From assembly GCF_001458115.1 (NCBI RefSeq), contig NZ_CZRP01000013.1, positions 1,380,779 to 1,444,778 of the forward strand: a stretch of 64,000 bases of DNA, read 5' to 3'. Origin of the DNA: Gracilibacillus massiliensis. GTDB lineage: Bacteria; Bacillota; Bacilli; Bacillales; Amphibacillaceae. Numbering within the stretch: position 1 is the stretch's first letter; the number at the start of each line of letters is the position of its first letter. Shown one piece after another: positions 53,762 through 61,731 of this stretch. The translations under genes and the position numbers were made by a program. Under the pieces are notes generated by a model. The model was not told where the DNA came from and did no database searches. It saw only the letters and a list, made by a program, of their open reading frames with translations.

Positions 53762-54730
53762 TTAGGTTGTCTCGCTTTCTATCAATCTAACAGGTAAGAT
53801 GGTTTCCATCTCACTATGATTTTCTTCCTCATTTATTTCTTTAATTAAAATATCAATTGTTTTTTGGGCAATTTCACGTATTGGCTGTTGGATCGTACTT
53901 AATTCAGGTAGTAATAATCTCGTTGTCTCTGTCCCATCATAGCCGATAACTTTAAAATCAGAAGGTATATTTCTTTTTCTCAACTTTGCCTCTCTTATTA
54001 CTGCTGAAGCGATCAGATCATCACTGGCAAAAATACTGTCAACGAGTGGGTTTTCATCGAATAATTGTTGTATGACCGCTTGATTATCTCCCGCTGTTTC
54101 ATAGGTGATCGGAGTCAATTGATTTTCCTTCATCACATCTTCATATGCTTTTCTTCTTAGATTGGCTGGCGTTTCTAAATAACTCGGACCATTTATATGA
54201 ATAATGTTACGACAGCCTTTGTTTATTAATAATTGGGTAGCTTGTCTTCCACCATCATAATTATCACTTGAAACTACTGGAATATTTTTCGACAAGTAAC
54301 GGTCGACTCCAACAACTGGGAGGGTTGGTATATCGTATTCCTTCACTCCCCGATTATGAGCCCCGGCTATGATTCCATCCACTTGATTTCTTTGAAGCAT
54401 CCTCAAATAACTTCTCTCTTTATCTTCTTGCCCTTGACTATTGCACAATAAAATCTTATATCCTAGAGAGGCTGCGATATTTTCGATATGGAAAATAAGT
54501 TGTCCATAAAATGGATTCGATGTCGTAGGAAAAACAACACCAATTAAGAATGTTTTCTTGATAAACAACGATCTGGCAACATCATTAGGAAAATAATTAA
54601 GATGTTTCATCGCATCATTTACTTTCTTTCTGGTCTCTTCTCCTATATAACCTCGATTATTTAACACTCTAGAAACAGTTGTAGGTGATACACCAGCAAC
54701 TTTCGCAACATCTGAAATTTTCGGCTTCAC
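53762..54730 (-). CDS. LacI-family repressor of the sucrose operon
   Basis: Regulator of 322 residues. The N-terminal HTH is ISDVAKVAGVSPTTVSRVLN with the hinge helix (NDVARSLFIKKT), and the periplasmic-binding-protein-like effector domain includes VVGVDRYLSKNIPVVSSDNY and VIGYDGTETTRLLLPELSTI. It is transcribed in the same direction as the operon and ends 25 bp before the big inverted repeat. It likely responds to a sugar or sugar phosphate from sucrose breakdown. Confidence 0.88.
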   Translation of the reverse strand: MKPKISDVAKVAGVSPTTVSRVLNNRGYIGEETRKKVNDAMKHLNYFPNDVARSLFIKKTFLIGVVFPTTSNPFYGQLIFHIENIAASLGYKILLCNSQGQEDKERSYLRMLQRNQVDGIIAGAHNRGVKEYDIPTLPVVGVDRYLSKNIPVVSSDNYDGGRQATQLLINKGCRNIIHINGPSYLETPANLRRKAYEDVMKENQLTPITYETAGDNQAVIQQLFDENPLVDSIFASDDLIASAVIREAKLRKRNIPSDFKVIGYDGTETTRLLLPELSTIQQPIREIAQKTIDILIKEINEEENHSEMETILPVRLIESETT

Positions 54731-54766
54731 ATTAAATTTCCCCTATCGGCATTTTCTCAATATTAT

Positions 54767-54781
54767 TTTAGCGTTTACATT
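54767..54781. promoter_or_regulatory. Weak cre-like site before the lacI gene
   Basis: The minus strand has ATGTAAACGCTAAAA, one base away from the cre pattern, 36 bp before the regulator start. Confidence 0.35.
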
Positions 54782-55000
54782 TAGCTAATTCGGTGTAATC
54801 TTATCACATTTTCAATTGAAAGTGGTAACCATATGAAAATTCTGACAAGGTTAGATTTGAATCTTACATCCAGTAAGATATTCTAAGTACATCTAGTTCT
54901 CTTTCTAGAAATTCAGATTTTCCTTTGTTTCAAACTGACAGCCAAAAGCATTGCTTCTAAATTATTCCCCGGGAAATCTCTGCTTTCCTCTAATTATATA

Positions 55001-55969
55001 CTACATCTTAATCACTATTTTCCCTTGAGCATGGCCTTGCTCATAATAATGAAAGGCTTCTGGAACTTCAGCTAATGAATAATGTTTATCTATAAATAAA
55101 TTTATCTTCCCTGCCTCTGCAAGGTCTTTTAAGAAGATGAGATCTGTTTGACTCTGTTGTTGGATATGGCTTTTCACTTTTTTGGTGGTGAATCTGGAAA
55201 TAATCGGTCCAAGCATCATAGCCTGTACCATCTGTCCCCCTGATCCTCCCACGTGCACAAAGATACCTTTGGGACTTAGAGCATGTAGATATCTGGAAAG
55301 TGGCTGGTAACCATTAACGGCAAGAATCCGATCATATTTGTGTTTATAAGAGTGAAAACTCTCCTTCTTATAATCGATCACATGGTCTGCTCCAAGTTTT
55401 TTTAACAAGCCTGTATTCCTAGTACTACAAACTCCTGTTACCTCTGCTCCAAATAATTTGGAAATTTGTACAGCGAAGGATCCTACTCCGCCAGACGCCC
55501 CATAGATCAGCACCTTTTGATCTGCTTGAATATTACCCTTATCCCGTAAGGCTTGTAAGGCAGTTACTCCCGCTGTTGGTATAGCTGCCGCTTCTTCATA
55601 TGATAGATTGCTAGGTTTTATGGATAATGCATGTTCAGAAACAGATACATATTCAGCAAAGCCGCCCCAACCAAAATTCGCTAAATCTCCAAACACCTTA
55701 TCACCTGCACGAAATTGTTTCACTGCCTTACCTACCGCTTCCACCTCTCCCGCAATATCACCGCCAGGTATGACATGCCTAGGTTTTAATAAACCATATG
55801 ATAGTCTAGCCACCAACGGTTTTCCTTTTACCATTAATAGATTACCATAATTCAGCGATGCAGCATGTATTCTAACCTGTACTTGATGATCTTCAATTAC
55901 CGGATTATCCACCTCTCTCAGCTTCAGGACATCTGTTGATCCATACTTTTCATAAACAATTGCTTTCAT
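55001..55969 (-). CDS. Zinc-free quinone-oxidoreductase-type alcohol dehydrogenase
   Basis: Medium-chain dehydrogenase/reductase of 322 residues. The GroES-like N-terminal domain has GGDIAGEVEAVGKAVKQFRAG, and the NADPH fold has KVLIYGASGGVGSFAVQISK at about residue 140. The catalytic zinc Cys/His set of true alcohol dehydrogenases is absent, so it belongs with quinone oxidoreductases and enone reductases. A frame runs to 56017, but the ATG at 55969 gives the normal MKAIVYEKYGS start. It faces away from a DUF4386 gene across an 18-bp palindrome. Confidence 0.85.
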   Translation of the reverse strand: MKAIVYEKYGSTDVLKLREVDNPVIEDHQVQVRIHAASLNYGNLLMVKGKPLVARLSYGLLKPRHVIPGGDIAGEVEAVGKAVKQFRAGDKVFGDLANFGWGGFAEYVSVSEHALSIKPSNLSYEEAAAIPTAGVTALQALRDKGNIQADQKVLIYGASGGVGSFAVQISKLFGAEVTGVCSTRNTGLLKKLGADHVIDYKKESFHSYKHKYDRILAVNGYQPLSRYLHALSPKGIFVHVGGSGGQMVQAMMLGPIISRFTTKKVKSHIQQQSQTDLIFLKDLAEAGKINLFIDKHYSLAEVPEAFHYYEQGHAQGKIVIKM

Positions 55970-56033
55970 ATTATTCTGTCCCCCTCCACACACAAACGGT
56001 TTCCTATGTTTTACCATTATTTTTATGGATGGT

Positions 56034-56051
56034 CATTGACTTAAGTCAATG
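56034..56051. promoter_or_regulatory. Operator-like palindrome between divergent genes
   Basis: CATTGACTTAAGTCAATG is a perfect 18-bp palindrome. The core TTGACTTAAGTCAA is typical of MerR-type operators that overlap the -35 box. No merR gene is in the window, so the regulator would be elsewhere. Confidence 0.55.
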
Positions 56052-56103
56052 CGTGATTCTTTTGAAACAAATAAAATATAAAAAAAGAAGGGGGATGTAA
56101 AAA

Positions 56104-56808
56104 ATGGTTACAAAGGAATTAAGAAACCAACGGATAGTAACGCTTATTATCGGATTATCTTTATTAATGATGGCTTTTGCTGCATTTTTCGCTACGGGGG
56201 TGGTAAATGAAAGACTTATTGTACAAGGGGATCCTCATACGACCTATCAACATATCGTAACTTCCCAAGTACTTTTTAAAATTGGAATTGCTTGTTGGCT
56301 CGTTATCCTTATTACAGATATAGTGGTTTCCTGGGGATTTTATATTGTACTAAGACCCATTAATAAATCCCTGTCCTTACTTGGTGCATGGTTCAGATTA
56401 CTATATACAGCTATATTAGCCATTGCTATCCTGCATTTATTAATGGTACTGCTTTTAACAAGTACGGAAGGGTTAATAGGTACTGAGCAAACACCACTCC
56501 ACACCATGTTCTATTTACAGACTTTTGATGCCGTGTGGAATTTTGGGTTGATCATTTTTGGAATTCATTTATTAATCGTTGGTTACATTGCATTTCAATC
56601 GTCTGTCATACCAAAAATTATTAGCATTCTATTACTTCTTGCTTCCGTAGGTTATATCGTTATCCAGTTGTGCATAACCTTTTTTCCAGAATGGGATGGG
56701 TTCCTTTCCATTCTAGAATTTATATTTATTCTGCCCATGATTGCTGGTGAATTAGGCTTCGGATTATGGTTATTATTCAAAGGAGGGAAAGTCTTTATTA
56801 GGTCCTAA
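56104..56808 (+). CDS. DUF4386 membrane protein
   Basis: Membrane protein of 234 residues with about six helices (first: LIIGLSLLMMAFAAFFATGV). The pattern of helices and the segment LYTAILAIAILHLLMVLLL fit DUF4386, a family of unknown function common in Firmicutes. Such genes often accompany oxidoreductases and Crp-like regulators, as here. Its last bases overlap the convergent Crp/Fnr gene by 4. Confidence 0.78.
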   Translation: MVTKELRNQRIVTLIIGLSLLMMAFAAFFATGVVNERLIVQGDPHTTYQHIVTSQVLFKIGIACWLVILITDIVVSWGFYIVLRPINKSLSLLGAWFRLLYTAILAIAILHLLMVLLLTSTEGLIGTEQTPLHTMFYLQTFDAVWNFGLIIFGIHLLIVGYIAFQSSVIPKIISILLLLASVGYIVIQLCITFFPEWDGFLSILEFIFILPMIAGELGFGLWLLFKGGKVFIRS

Positions 56809-57395
56809 CTAGTACGATTATCGACACGCTTTTTAATTCTACTTAAAGATTCGGGTGTCATGCCGAGATAACTTGCCAATTGATGTTGGGGCACCCGATG
56901 AATTAATGTAGGCTGCTTCACTAACACTGATTGATAGCGCTCTTCTGGTGACAAAGAGATGAAGGTTGCAAAATTATCCTGAGCTTGACCAAATGCTTCC
57001 TCCATCATTTTTCGTGTCATCGTCTCTAACTGATTGTGCTTGTTATACATTTCTTCTTCTTGATCTAAATCGCCAACTACCAGAATAGAATCTTCTAAAC
57101 TTGTAAAAGTGTAGGCAGAAAAGGTTGCCTCTTTATCGTGATTGAACAGAGAAATAGCCTGTTCCTCTGTGTAGAAATTGGATGTCGTTTCTTTTCCCAT
57201 TTCGTCAAGTGAATATTGTCTTATACACCCCTGCAAAACAAAATAACACTTGGTGGGCGTATCCCCCTGTCTAAGCAGATCTGTTCCCTTCTTCACCTCA
57301 GCTATATCTAAACTATCAATAATTGCTTGCTGTTCTGCTTCTTGAAGCGTGGTAAACCGAGACATATATTTCTTTAATATTTCATTCACTTTCAT
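56805..57395 (-). CDS. Crp/Fnr-family transcriptional regulator
   Basis: Regulator of 196 residues. A cyclic-nucleotide-binding-type beta-roll (DLLRQGDTPTKCYFVLQGCI and EEQAISLFNHDKEATFSAY) is followed by a C-terminal HTH (VPQHQLASYLGMTPESLSRI). No Fnr-type Cys cluster is present, so it is unlikely to sense oxygen by an iron-sulfur centre. It is convergent with the DUF4386 gene. AGGG lies before the start. Confidence 0.83.
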   Translation of the reverse strand: MKVNEILKKYMSRFTTLQEAEQQAIIDSLDIAEVKKGTDLLRQGDTPTKCYFVLQGCIRQYSLDEMGKETTSNFYTEEQAISLFNHDKEATFSAYTFTSLEDSILVVGDLDQEEEMYNKHNQLETMTRKMMEEAFGQAQDNFATFISLSPEERYQSVLVKQPTLIHRVPQHQLASYLGMTPESLSRIKKRVDNRTS

Positions 57396-57447
57396 CCCTC
57401 CAAACTATGGAATATTGTTTTTCAGAACCACTTAATTATAGATCGAT

Positions 57448-57657
57448 TTACTTAAAGTTTTTCAGCTTAAAATATTTATATAAAACGAATATGCTTTCTA
57501 TAGTTAATAAAATTCCTAATATTAAATAAAGTAATCCTCTTTCCAATTCATCCATACCAAATGTATAAGCTACAATAAGTGTTATACCAAAAAGCAGAAT
57601 GATAGAATGGAAAACCACCTTAAACTTTCTATTTCCTTCTCCAGCTTTGCTCAACAT
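57448..57657 (-). CDS. Small two-helix membrane protein, unknown
   Basis: Protein of 69 residues with two membrane helices (VFHSIILLFGITLIVAYTF and LLYLILGILLTIESIFVLYK) and basic ends. No family is recognised. It has AGGAGG before the ATG. Co-expression with the Crp/Fnr gene 52 bp downstream is possible. Confidence 0.6.
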   Translation of the reverse strand: MLSKAGEGNRKFKVVFHSIILLFGITLIVAYTFGMDELERGLLYLILGILLTIESIFVLYKYFKLKNFK

Positions 57658-57941
57658 CGCTTCCTCCTCTCTATTAGTGTATAAAAGGGATTATTTTACT
57701 ATTGGGTGTATTCTAATAATCTCAGTTTATCATAGGTTACATTTGTTGGAAAAATCAAACTTCTACGATCATTTTACTAGAATGTGTCTTAGTACATTTG
57801 AATTTTTCCAATATCCAGCCTAAATAGTATCCTTAAAGATACTAAACCACTTTTAAGTGCCTACTTTTAACGAGAGTTTTATTAATTTATACTGAAGGTT
57901 CGCAATTAAACAAATAGACATAAAAGGAGCGTTCTTTATAT

Positions 57942-58586
57942 ATGAATATCTTAATAGTTAAAGCAAATAATCGCCCTTCCACAGAGGCAATCTCTAGTAA
58001 AATGTATGAAACGTTCATGGCTGAATTAGAAGGTAAAGACGTAAACGTAACAACGTATGATGTGTATGAAGAAGATACACCTTTCTTCGGTCAAGATGCT
58101 TTTAACGCTTTTGGCAAGGTACAAAATGGTGAAGAATTAACTGATGTTGAATCAAGACTTTTAGCCGCAAAACAAAAAGCAATGGATGCAATATCAGCTG
58201 CAGATGTCGTCGTATTCGCATTCCCATTATGGAACTTAACAATCCCGGCTAAATTACAAACATTCATCGATTATGTTTATGCTGCAGGATTTGCATTTAA
58301 ATATGACCCTGAAGGCAATCTGATTCAATTAATGACCGATAAAAAAGCCATTTTTCTAAATGCTCGTGGTGGAGTTTATTCCGCACCAGAAGCGGCTCCA
58401 ATGGAAATGGCGGTTAACTATATGCGTAACGTATTTGGTGGCATCTTCGGTATGGAAATTATCGATGAGGTGATTATAGAAGGTCACAATGCAATGCCTG
58501 ATAAAGCGCAAGAAATCATTACAGCAGGCATGGAAGAAGTGAAAGATTCTGCAAATCGTTTACTAAAAATGACCGTTACGGTTTAA
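57942..58586 (+). CDS. azoR: FMN-dependent NADH:azoreductase
   Basis: Flavodoxin-fold quinone/azo reductase of 214 residues. FMN-binding segments are RPSTEAISSKMYETFM near the start, FAFPLWNLTIPAKLQTFIDY at about residue 90, and NARGGVYSAPEAAPMEM at about 143. It transfers electrons from NADH to quinones and azo compounds and protects against electrophile stress. The length is normal. A single gene with GGAGC upstream; a 29-bp repeat begins 4 bases after the stop. Confidence 0.9.
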   Translation: MNILIVKANNRPSTEAISSKMYETFMAELEGKDVNVTTYDVYEEDTPFFGQDAFNAFGKVQNGEELTDVESRLLAAKQKAMDAISAADVVVFAFPLWNLTIPAKLQTFIDYVYAAGFAFKYDPEGNLIQLMTDKKAIFLNARGGVYSAPEAAPMEMAVNYMRNVFGGIFGMEIIDEVIIEGHNAMPDKAQEIITAGMEEVKDSANRLLKMTVTV

Positions 58587-58590
58587 ACTA

Positions 58591-58619
58591 TGAAACACAG
58601 GGACGGTTCCAGTGTTTCA
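58591..58619. repeat. 29-bp dispersed palindromic repeat, copy after azoR
   Basis: TGAAACACAGGGACGGTTCC to TGTTTCA, starting four bases after the azoR stop. Same orientation as the copy at 6269. Confidence 0.85.
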
Positions 58620-58811
58620 TTCTTCATGGTTTAAGATTACAGCTTTCCTCAAAGATTTATAGAACATAAAGTATTGTTATGGATGAAAGAGATAAAAAAA
58701 CAATACATTAATTCATAATGACATCCTTCAAAACATGAAAAGCAATGTGATCTTTAACCTAATCGCTCTATATTTAATAGATACAGTTGATAAAGATAAA
58801 CACAAAAAAAG

Positions 58812-58839
58812 AAGCTGAAGATACAAAAGTCTTCAGCTT
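58812..58839 (+). terminator. Terminator-like hairpin downstream of azoR
   Basis: Ten-base perfect stem AAGCTGAAGA / TCTTCAGCTT with an 8-base loop. Only a short T run follows. The 58620-58811 stretch before it shows no gene. Confidence 0.65.
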
Positions 58840-58841
58840 TG

Positions 58842-58870
58842 TGAAACGGTGGAACCGTCCCCGTGTTACA
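58842..58870. repeat. 29-bp dispersed palindromic repeat
   Basis: TGAAACGGTGGAACCGTCCC to TGTTACA, opposite orientation to the copy at 58591. It lies upstream of the toxin-antitoxin pair. Confidence 0.82.
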
Positions 58871-58939
58871 CCAAATATTGGTTGCATGATATAATGCAAT
58901 TAGATAAATATATACTTTAACTGAAAGGAGAAAAAGTAT

Positions 58940-59200
58940 ATGGATTTCTTACGATTAGTAAAAAACAGTGAGGATCTTGTAGACTTCCTCGATATACCTG
59001 AAGAATTAAGAAGGAGAAAAGTAGAAGTAATTATTCTTCCTTATCAAGATAATTTAGAAATAGCTGAAACCGAAAAGAAGAGCTTGAGAGGAGCTTTATC
59101 AAAGTACAAAAACGAACAGCTTCAAGTAAAGGAAAATAACGCTTGGTCTAAAGCAGTGGAGGAGAAATACGAAAATAGCAGATGCAAATATCATTCTTAG
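58940..59200 (+). CDS. Antitoxin of a PIN-type toxin-antitoxin pair
   Basis: Protein of 86 residues. The layout is an N-terminal LVDFLDIPEELRRRKVEVII segment and an acidic/basic helical tail (SLRGALSKYKNEQL, AWSKAVEEKYE) that would wrap the toxin. This is the usual form of small antitoxins found before PIN toxins in Firmicutes. GAAAGGAG lies before the ATG. Its 3' end overlaps the toxin frame by 32 bases. Confidence 0.75.
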   Translation: MDFLRLVKNSEDLVDFLDIPEELRRRKVEVIILPYQDNLEIAETEKKSLRGALSKYKNEQLQVKENNAWSKAVEEKYENSRCKYHS

Positions 59201-59534
59201 ATATTTGCTTAATGACCATGAAGTGTTGTCTGATCAAGCAAACAAGATTATTGAAGACAATGAAGTACTATTGCCCAATGAAGTAATTGCAGAAATTGTA
59301 TACGTACTTGAAAAAGTATATAAAGTAAAAAGTGATGAGATATGTGACACGCTTCTGGATCTTATTAAGTTTACCAATATTATTGTAGACGATATAGAAG
59401 TTATCGAAGAAGCTTTTTTGTTATTTAGTAGAAGACGTTTAGACTTTGTTGATACTTTGTTATATGCATATCGTAAGGTGAAAGGCTATGAAATATATAC
59501 TTCTGATAAGAAATTAAAGAATTTACTAACATGA
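59169..59534 (+). CDS. PIN-domain ribonuclease toxin with ACG in place of ATG start
   Basis: PIN-fold RNase of about 121 residues. The first acidic motif KIADANIILRYLLNDHEV needs translation from an ACG at 59169, with AGGAG six bases upstream where an ATG is expected. The other acidic residues are LLPNEVIAEIVYVLE and RRLDFVDTLLYAYRK, and the end is EIYTSDKKLKNL. The first usable codon downstream, TTG at 59205, would remove the essential Asp. The toxin is therefore likely silenced or made very weakly. Otherwise the frame is intact. Confidence 0.72.
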   Translation, partial: TKIADANIILRYLLNDHEVLSDQANKIIEDNEVLLPNEVIAEIVYVLEKVYKVKSDEICDTLLDLIKFTNIIVDDIEVIEEAFLLFSRRRLDFVDTLLYAYRKVKGYEIYTSDKKLKNLLT

Positions 59535-59536
59535 TA

Positions 59537-59572
59537 AAGCCCCGAGTATTTACCTATTACTTGGGGCTTTTT
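59537..59572 (+). terminator. Terminator of the toxin-antitoxin operon
   Basis: Arms AAGCCCCGAGTA / TACTTGGGGCTT with a 10-base loop (one mismatch), then TTTTTG. Confidence 0.82.
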
Positions 59573-59658
59573 GATTCATAAGTATAGATAGGATTAGAGT
59601 TGCTAATTAAGCCTAACAGGGAAAGAGCCTTTCAAGCCAATGTTCAAGCATAGACACA

Positions 59659-60480
59659 TTATAGAACTGTATTCACTAACTCTTCACTACGCTCCCATAG
59701 TTCACGAGCCACTGTACCATCATCTTTAAATGCGACGGACATTGGCTTGCCTTTGGAGTAGACTTCTCCTGATTTCCAATCGGTACCCGGTTTTCCCTCT
59801 ACTAGCGCTGTTAGCATACGGGCACTTTTTTCCGGACTTATAGTGATCAAATACTTTAACGGTGTGTGATAGAAAAACCGCATAAAGTGATTGGTCTCAC
59901 TAGCAAAATTGGAACGTACCACCCCTGGGTGGAAGGCTACGGTTGAGATGCCGTTTTTCTGGTAGCGTCGGTCGAGTTCACGGGTGAATAGGATGTTTTC
60001 TAGTTTGCCATAACCGTAGGCTTTAAGCGGGGCATAATTCTTTTCGTTATTAAGATCCTCTACGTCAAAATTCTTTCCGAACGCATTTGCGGCAGCACTG
60101 GAAGTTTGGATGATTTTTGCCTGGCTTTCAATCAATTGCTCCATTAGTAGTTTCGTCAACAGAAATGGAGCAAGATGGTTCACCTGAAATGTTTTTTCGA
60201 ACCCATCCTCGGTCAATTCTCTATCTCCCATTACCCCGCCTGCATTGTTTACCAATACGTTAATATGATGATATTGTTTTAACTCCGAAGCAAGTCGTTT
60301 AACGTCGGCTAACCGTGAGTAATCAGCTACATGAGATGGAGCATCAAGTTCTTTTGCAAGCTTTTCGGTTTTTTCTCTGGAACGACCTATAATTACAACA
60401 TTGTAACCTTTAGCTTTTAACTGGCGAGCAGATGCCGCACCAATACCATCACTTGCTCCAGTAATTACGATTGTCTGCAT
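59659..60480 (-). CDS. Short-chain dehydrogenase/reductase
   Basis: NAD(P)-dependent SDR of 273 residues. The cofactor loop is TGASDGIGAASARQL (residues 6-20) and the structural motif is NVLVNNAGGVMG. The catalytic Ser is in IIQTSSAAANAFG, and AYGYGKLENILF holds Tyr and Lys. It resembles retinol-dehydrogenase-like SDRs in length and in its C-terminal VAFHPGVVRSNFASE. Substrate unknown. Single gene, GGAGG before the start. Confidence 0.86.
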   Translation of the reverse strand: MQTIVITGASDGIGAASARQLKAKGYNVVIIGRSREKTEKLAKELDAPSHVADYSRLADVKRLASELKQYHHINVLVNNAGGVMGDRELTEDGFEKTFQVNHLAPFLLTKLLMEQLIESQAKIIQTSSAAANAFGKNFDVEDLNNEKNYAPLKAYGYGKLENILFTRELDRRYQKNGISTVAFHPGVVRSNFASETNHFMRFFYHTPLKYLITISPEKSARMLTALVEGKPGTDWKSGEVYSKGKPMSVAFKDDGTVARELWERSEELVNTVL

Positions 60481-60508
60481 GAATAAATCCTCCTTAAACT
60501 ATTCTGGA

Positions 60509-60537
60509 TGAAACACGAGAACCGTCCCCGTGTTTCA
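60509..60537. repeat. 29-bp dispersed palindromic repeat at the end of the NMO gene
   Basis: TGAAACACGAGAACCGTCCC to TGTTTCA. The TGA at its right end, read on the minus strand (60537-60535), is the stop codon of the nitronate monooxygenase gene. Confidence 0.87.
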
Positions 60538-61584
60538 CTTCATTATGCTTTCGATAAGTGATTTAACTGTTTGCTTTTTGGCTAGTCTTGGGCTTTGTCC
60601 TGACCAGAGTGACATGTATTCGCGATTATTTTGTTGGGTGGCAGCTTTTCTAATTTCTTTAGTGAGTTTGTTTTGTACGGGGAAATCGGGTATGGATTCT
60701 CCCCTATTTTCCAGCTCTGAAATAAAACGATTCTTTATTCCTCTTGCCCATTTCCCAGAAAAGGAGCGTGTAAATACTGTCTGATCCTCAGATGTATGAA
60801 GAATTTCATCTTTATGTATCTCACTAGCGCCACTCTCCATACAAGTTAAAAAGGCTGTTCCCATTTGGACCGCCTTTGCACCTAAGCAAATCGCAGCCTG
60901 TAGCCCTCTTCCATCCATAATTCCTCCAGCAGCGATCACAGGTATGCTTACCTTGTCTACAACTTGTGGTACAAGTGAAAATAAACCTATTTGACTTTCT
61001 TGATGACCTTCTAAAAAATTCCCACGGTGTCCACCTGCTTCACTTCCTTGAACCACTACCATATCCATTCCGCATTTTTCGATTTCAACTGCTTCATGAA
61101 CGGTTGTTGCTGTGCCTATAACTACAGTTCCATTTTGTTTCAATTCATTAATTATTTCTCTTGATGGGATTCCAAATGTAAAGGAACAAACGGGAACCTT
61201 TTCCTCAAGAATAACCTTCACCTGGTGACGGAAGGTCTCAACCATTTTTTTAGTTGCTGGAATTTCTGTGTTATCATCCTGTACATTCAATTTTGCGCGA
61301 ATCGGATTTAGTAGTTGATTGGCTGTTTTAATTTCATTATCATCTACTTTAAAGTCGTTAGGAACAAAAAGATTCACACCAAAAAAGTTCTGCGTTAATT
61401 TTTTTATTTCTCTAATTTGCTCTTCCATTTGATTTGGTGTCATATAGCCTGCTCCAATCATTCCAAGGCCTCCACAGTTAGAAACCTCAGCTACCAACTC
61501 AGATGTTGTTACGCCACCTGCCATAGGGGCCTGTATAATTGGTTGTCGGATCTGTAATATTTTCGCAACTGTATTATTTATCAT
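60535..61584 (-). CDS. Nitronate monooxygenase (2-nitropropane dioxygenase family)
   Basis: FMN-dependent TIM-barrel enzyme of 349 residues that oxidises toxic alkyl nitronates such as propionate-3-nitronate. QPIIQAPMAGGVTTSELVAE opens the barrel. VVVQGSEAGGHRGNF has the catalytic His, PVIAAGGIMDGRGLQAAICL and GAKAVQMGTAFLTCMES bind the FMN phosphate. FTRSFSGKWARGIKNRF is typical of class I enzymes. The length is usual. Its stop codon is part of a 29-bp repeat. It is followed by the SDR gene in the same direction. Confidence 0.87.
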   Translation of the reverse strand: MINNTVAKILQIRQPIIQAPMAGGVTTSELVAEVSNCGGLGMIGAGYMTPNQMEEQIREIKKLTQNFFGVNLFVPNDFKVDDNEIKTANQLLNPIRAKLNVQDDNTEIPATKKMVETFRHQVKVILEEKVPVCSFTFGIPSREIINELKQNGTVVIGTATTVHEAVEIEKCGMDMVVVQGSEAGGHRGNFLEGHQESQIGLFSLVPQVVDKVSIPVIAAGGIMDGRGLQAAICLGAKAVQMGTAFLTCMESGASEIHKDEILHTSEDQTVFTRSFSGKWARGIKNRFISELENRGESIPDFPVQNKLTKEIRKAATQQNNREYMSLWSGQSPRLAKKQTVKSLIESIMK

Positions 61585-61711
61585 TACTTACACCTCTATT
61601 GTACAATTTATTTTTAATCATTGCGCTTTATACTTCTATTCAATTAAGAGACGAGCCTTACTTTTTGTTAGGTTTAATCGCGCATTTCCAAATTAGGTTA
61701 GAAATTAAGTT

Positions 61712-61731
61712 TGAACAGTCACCGTGTTTCA
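61712..61731. repeat. Partial 29-bp dispersed repeat at the end of the coiled-coil gene
   Basis: TGAACAGTCACCGTGTTTCA is a shortened copy. Read on the minus strand it encodes the last residues (ETR) and the stop of the coiled-coil gene. Confidence 0.6.

Noticed and set aside
59205-59534. PIN toxin starting at TTG 59205
   Set aside because: That start removes the conserved catalytic Asp motif and has no ribosome site; the family start is at 59169.
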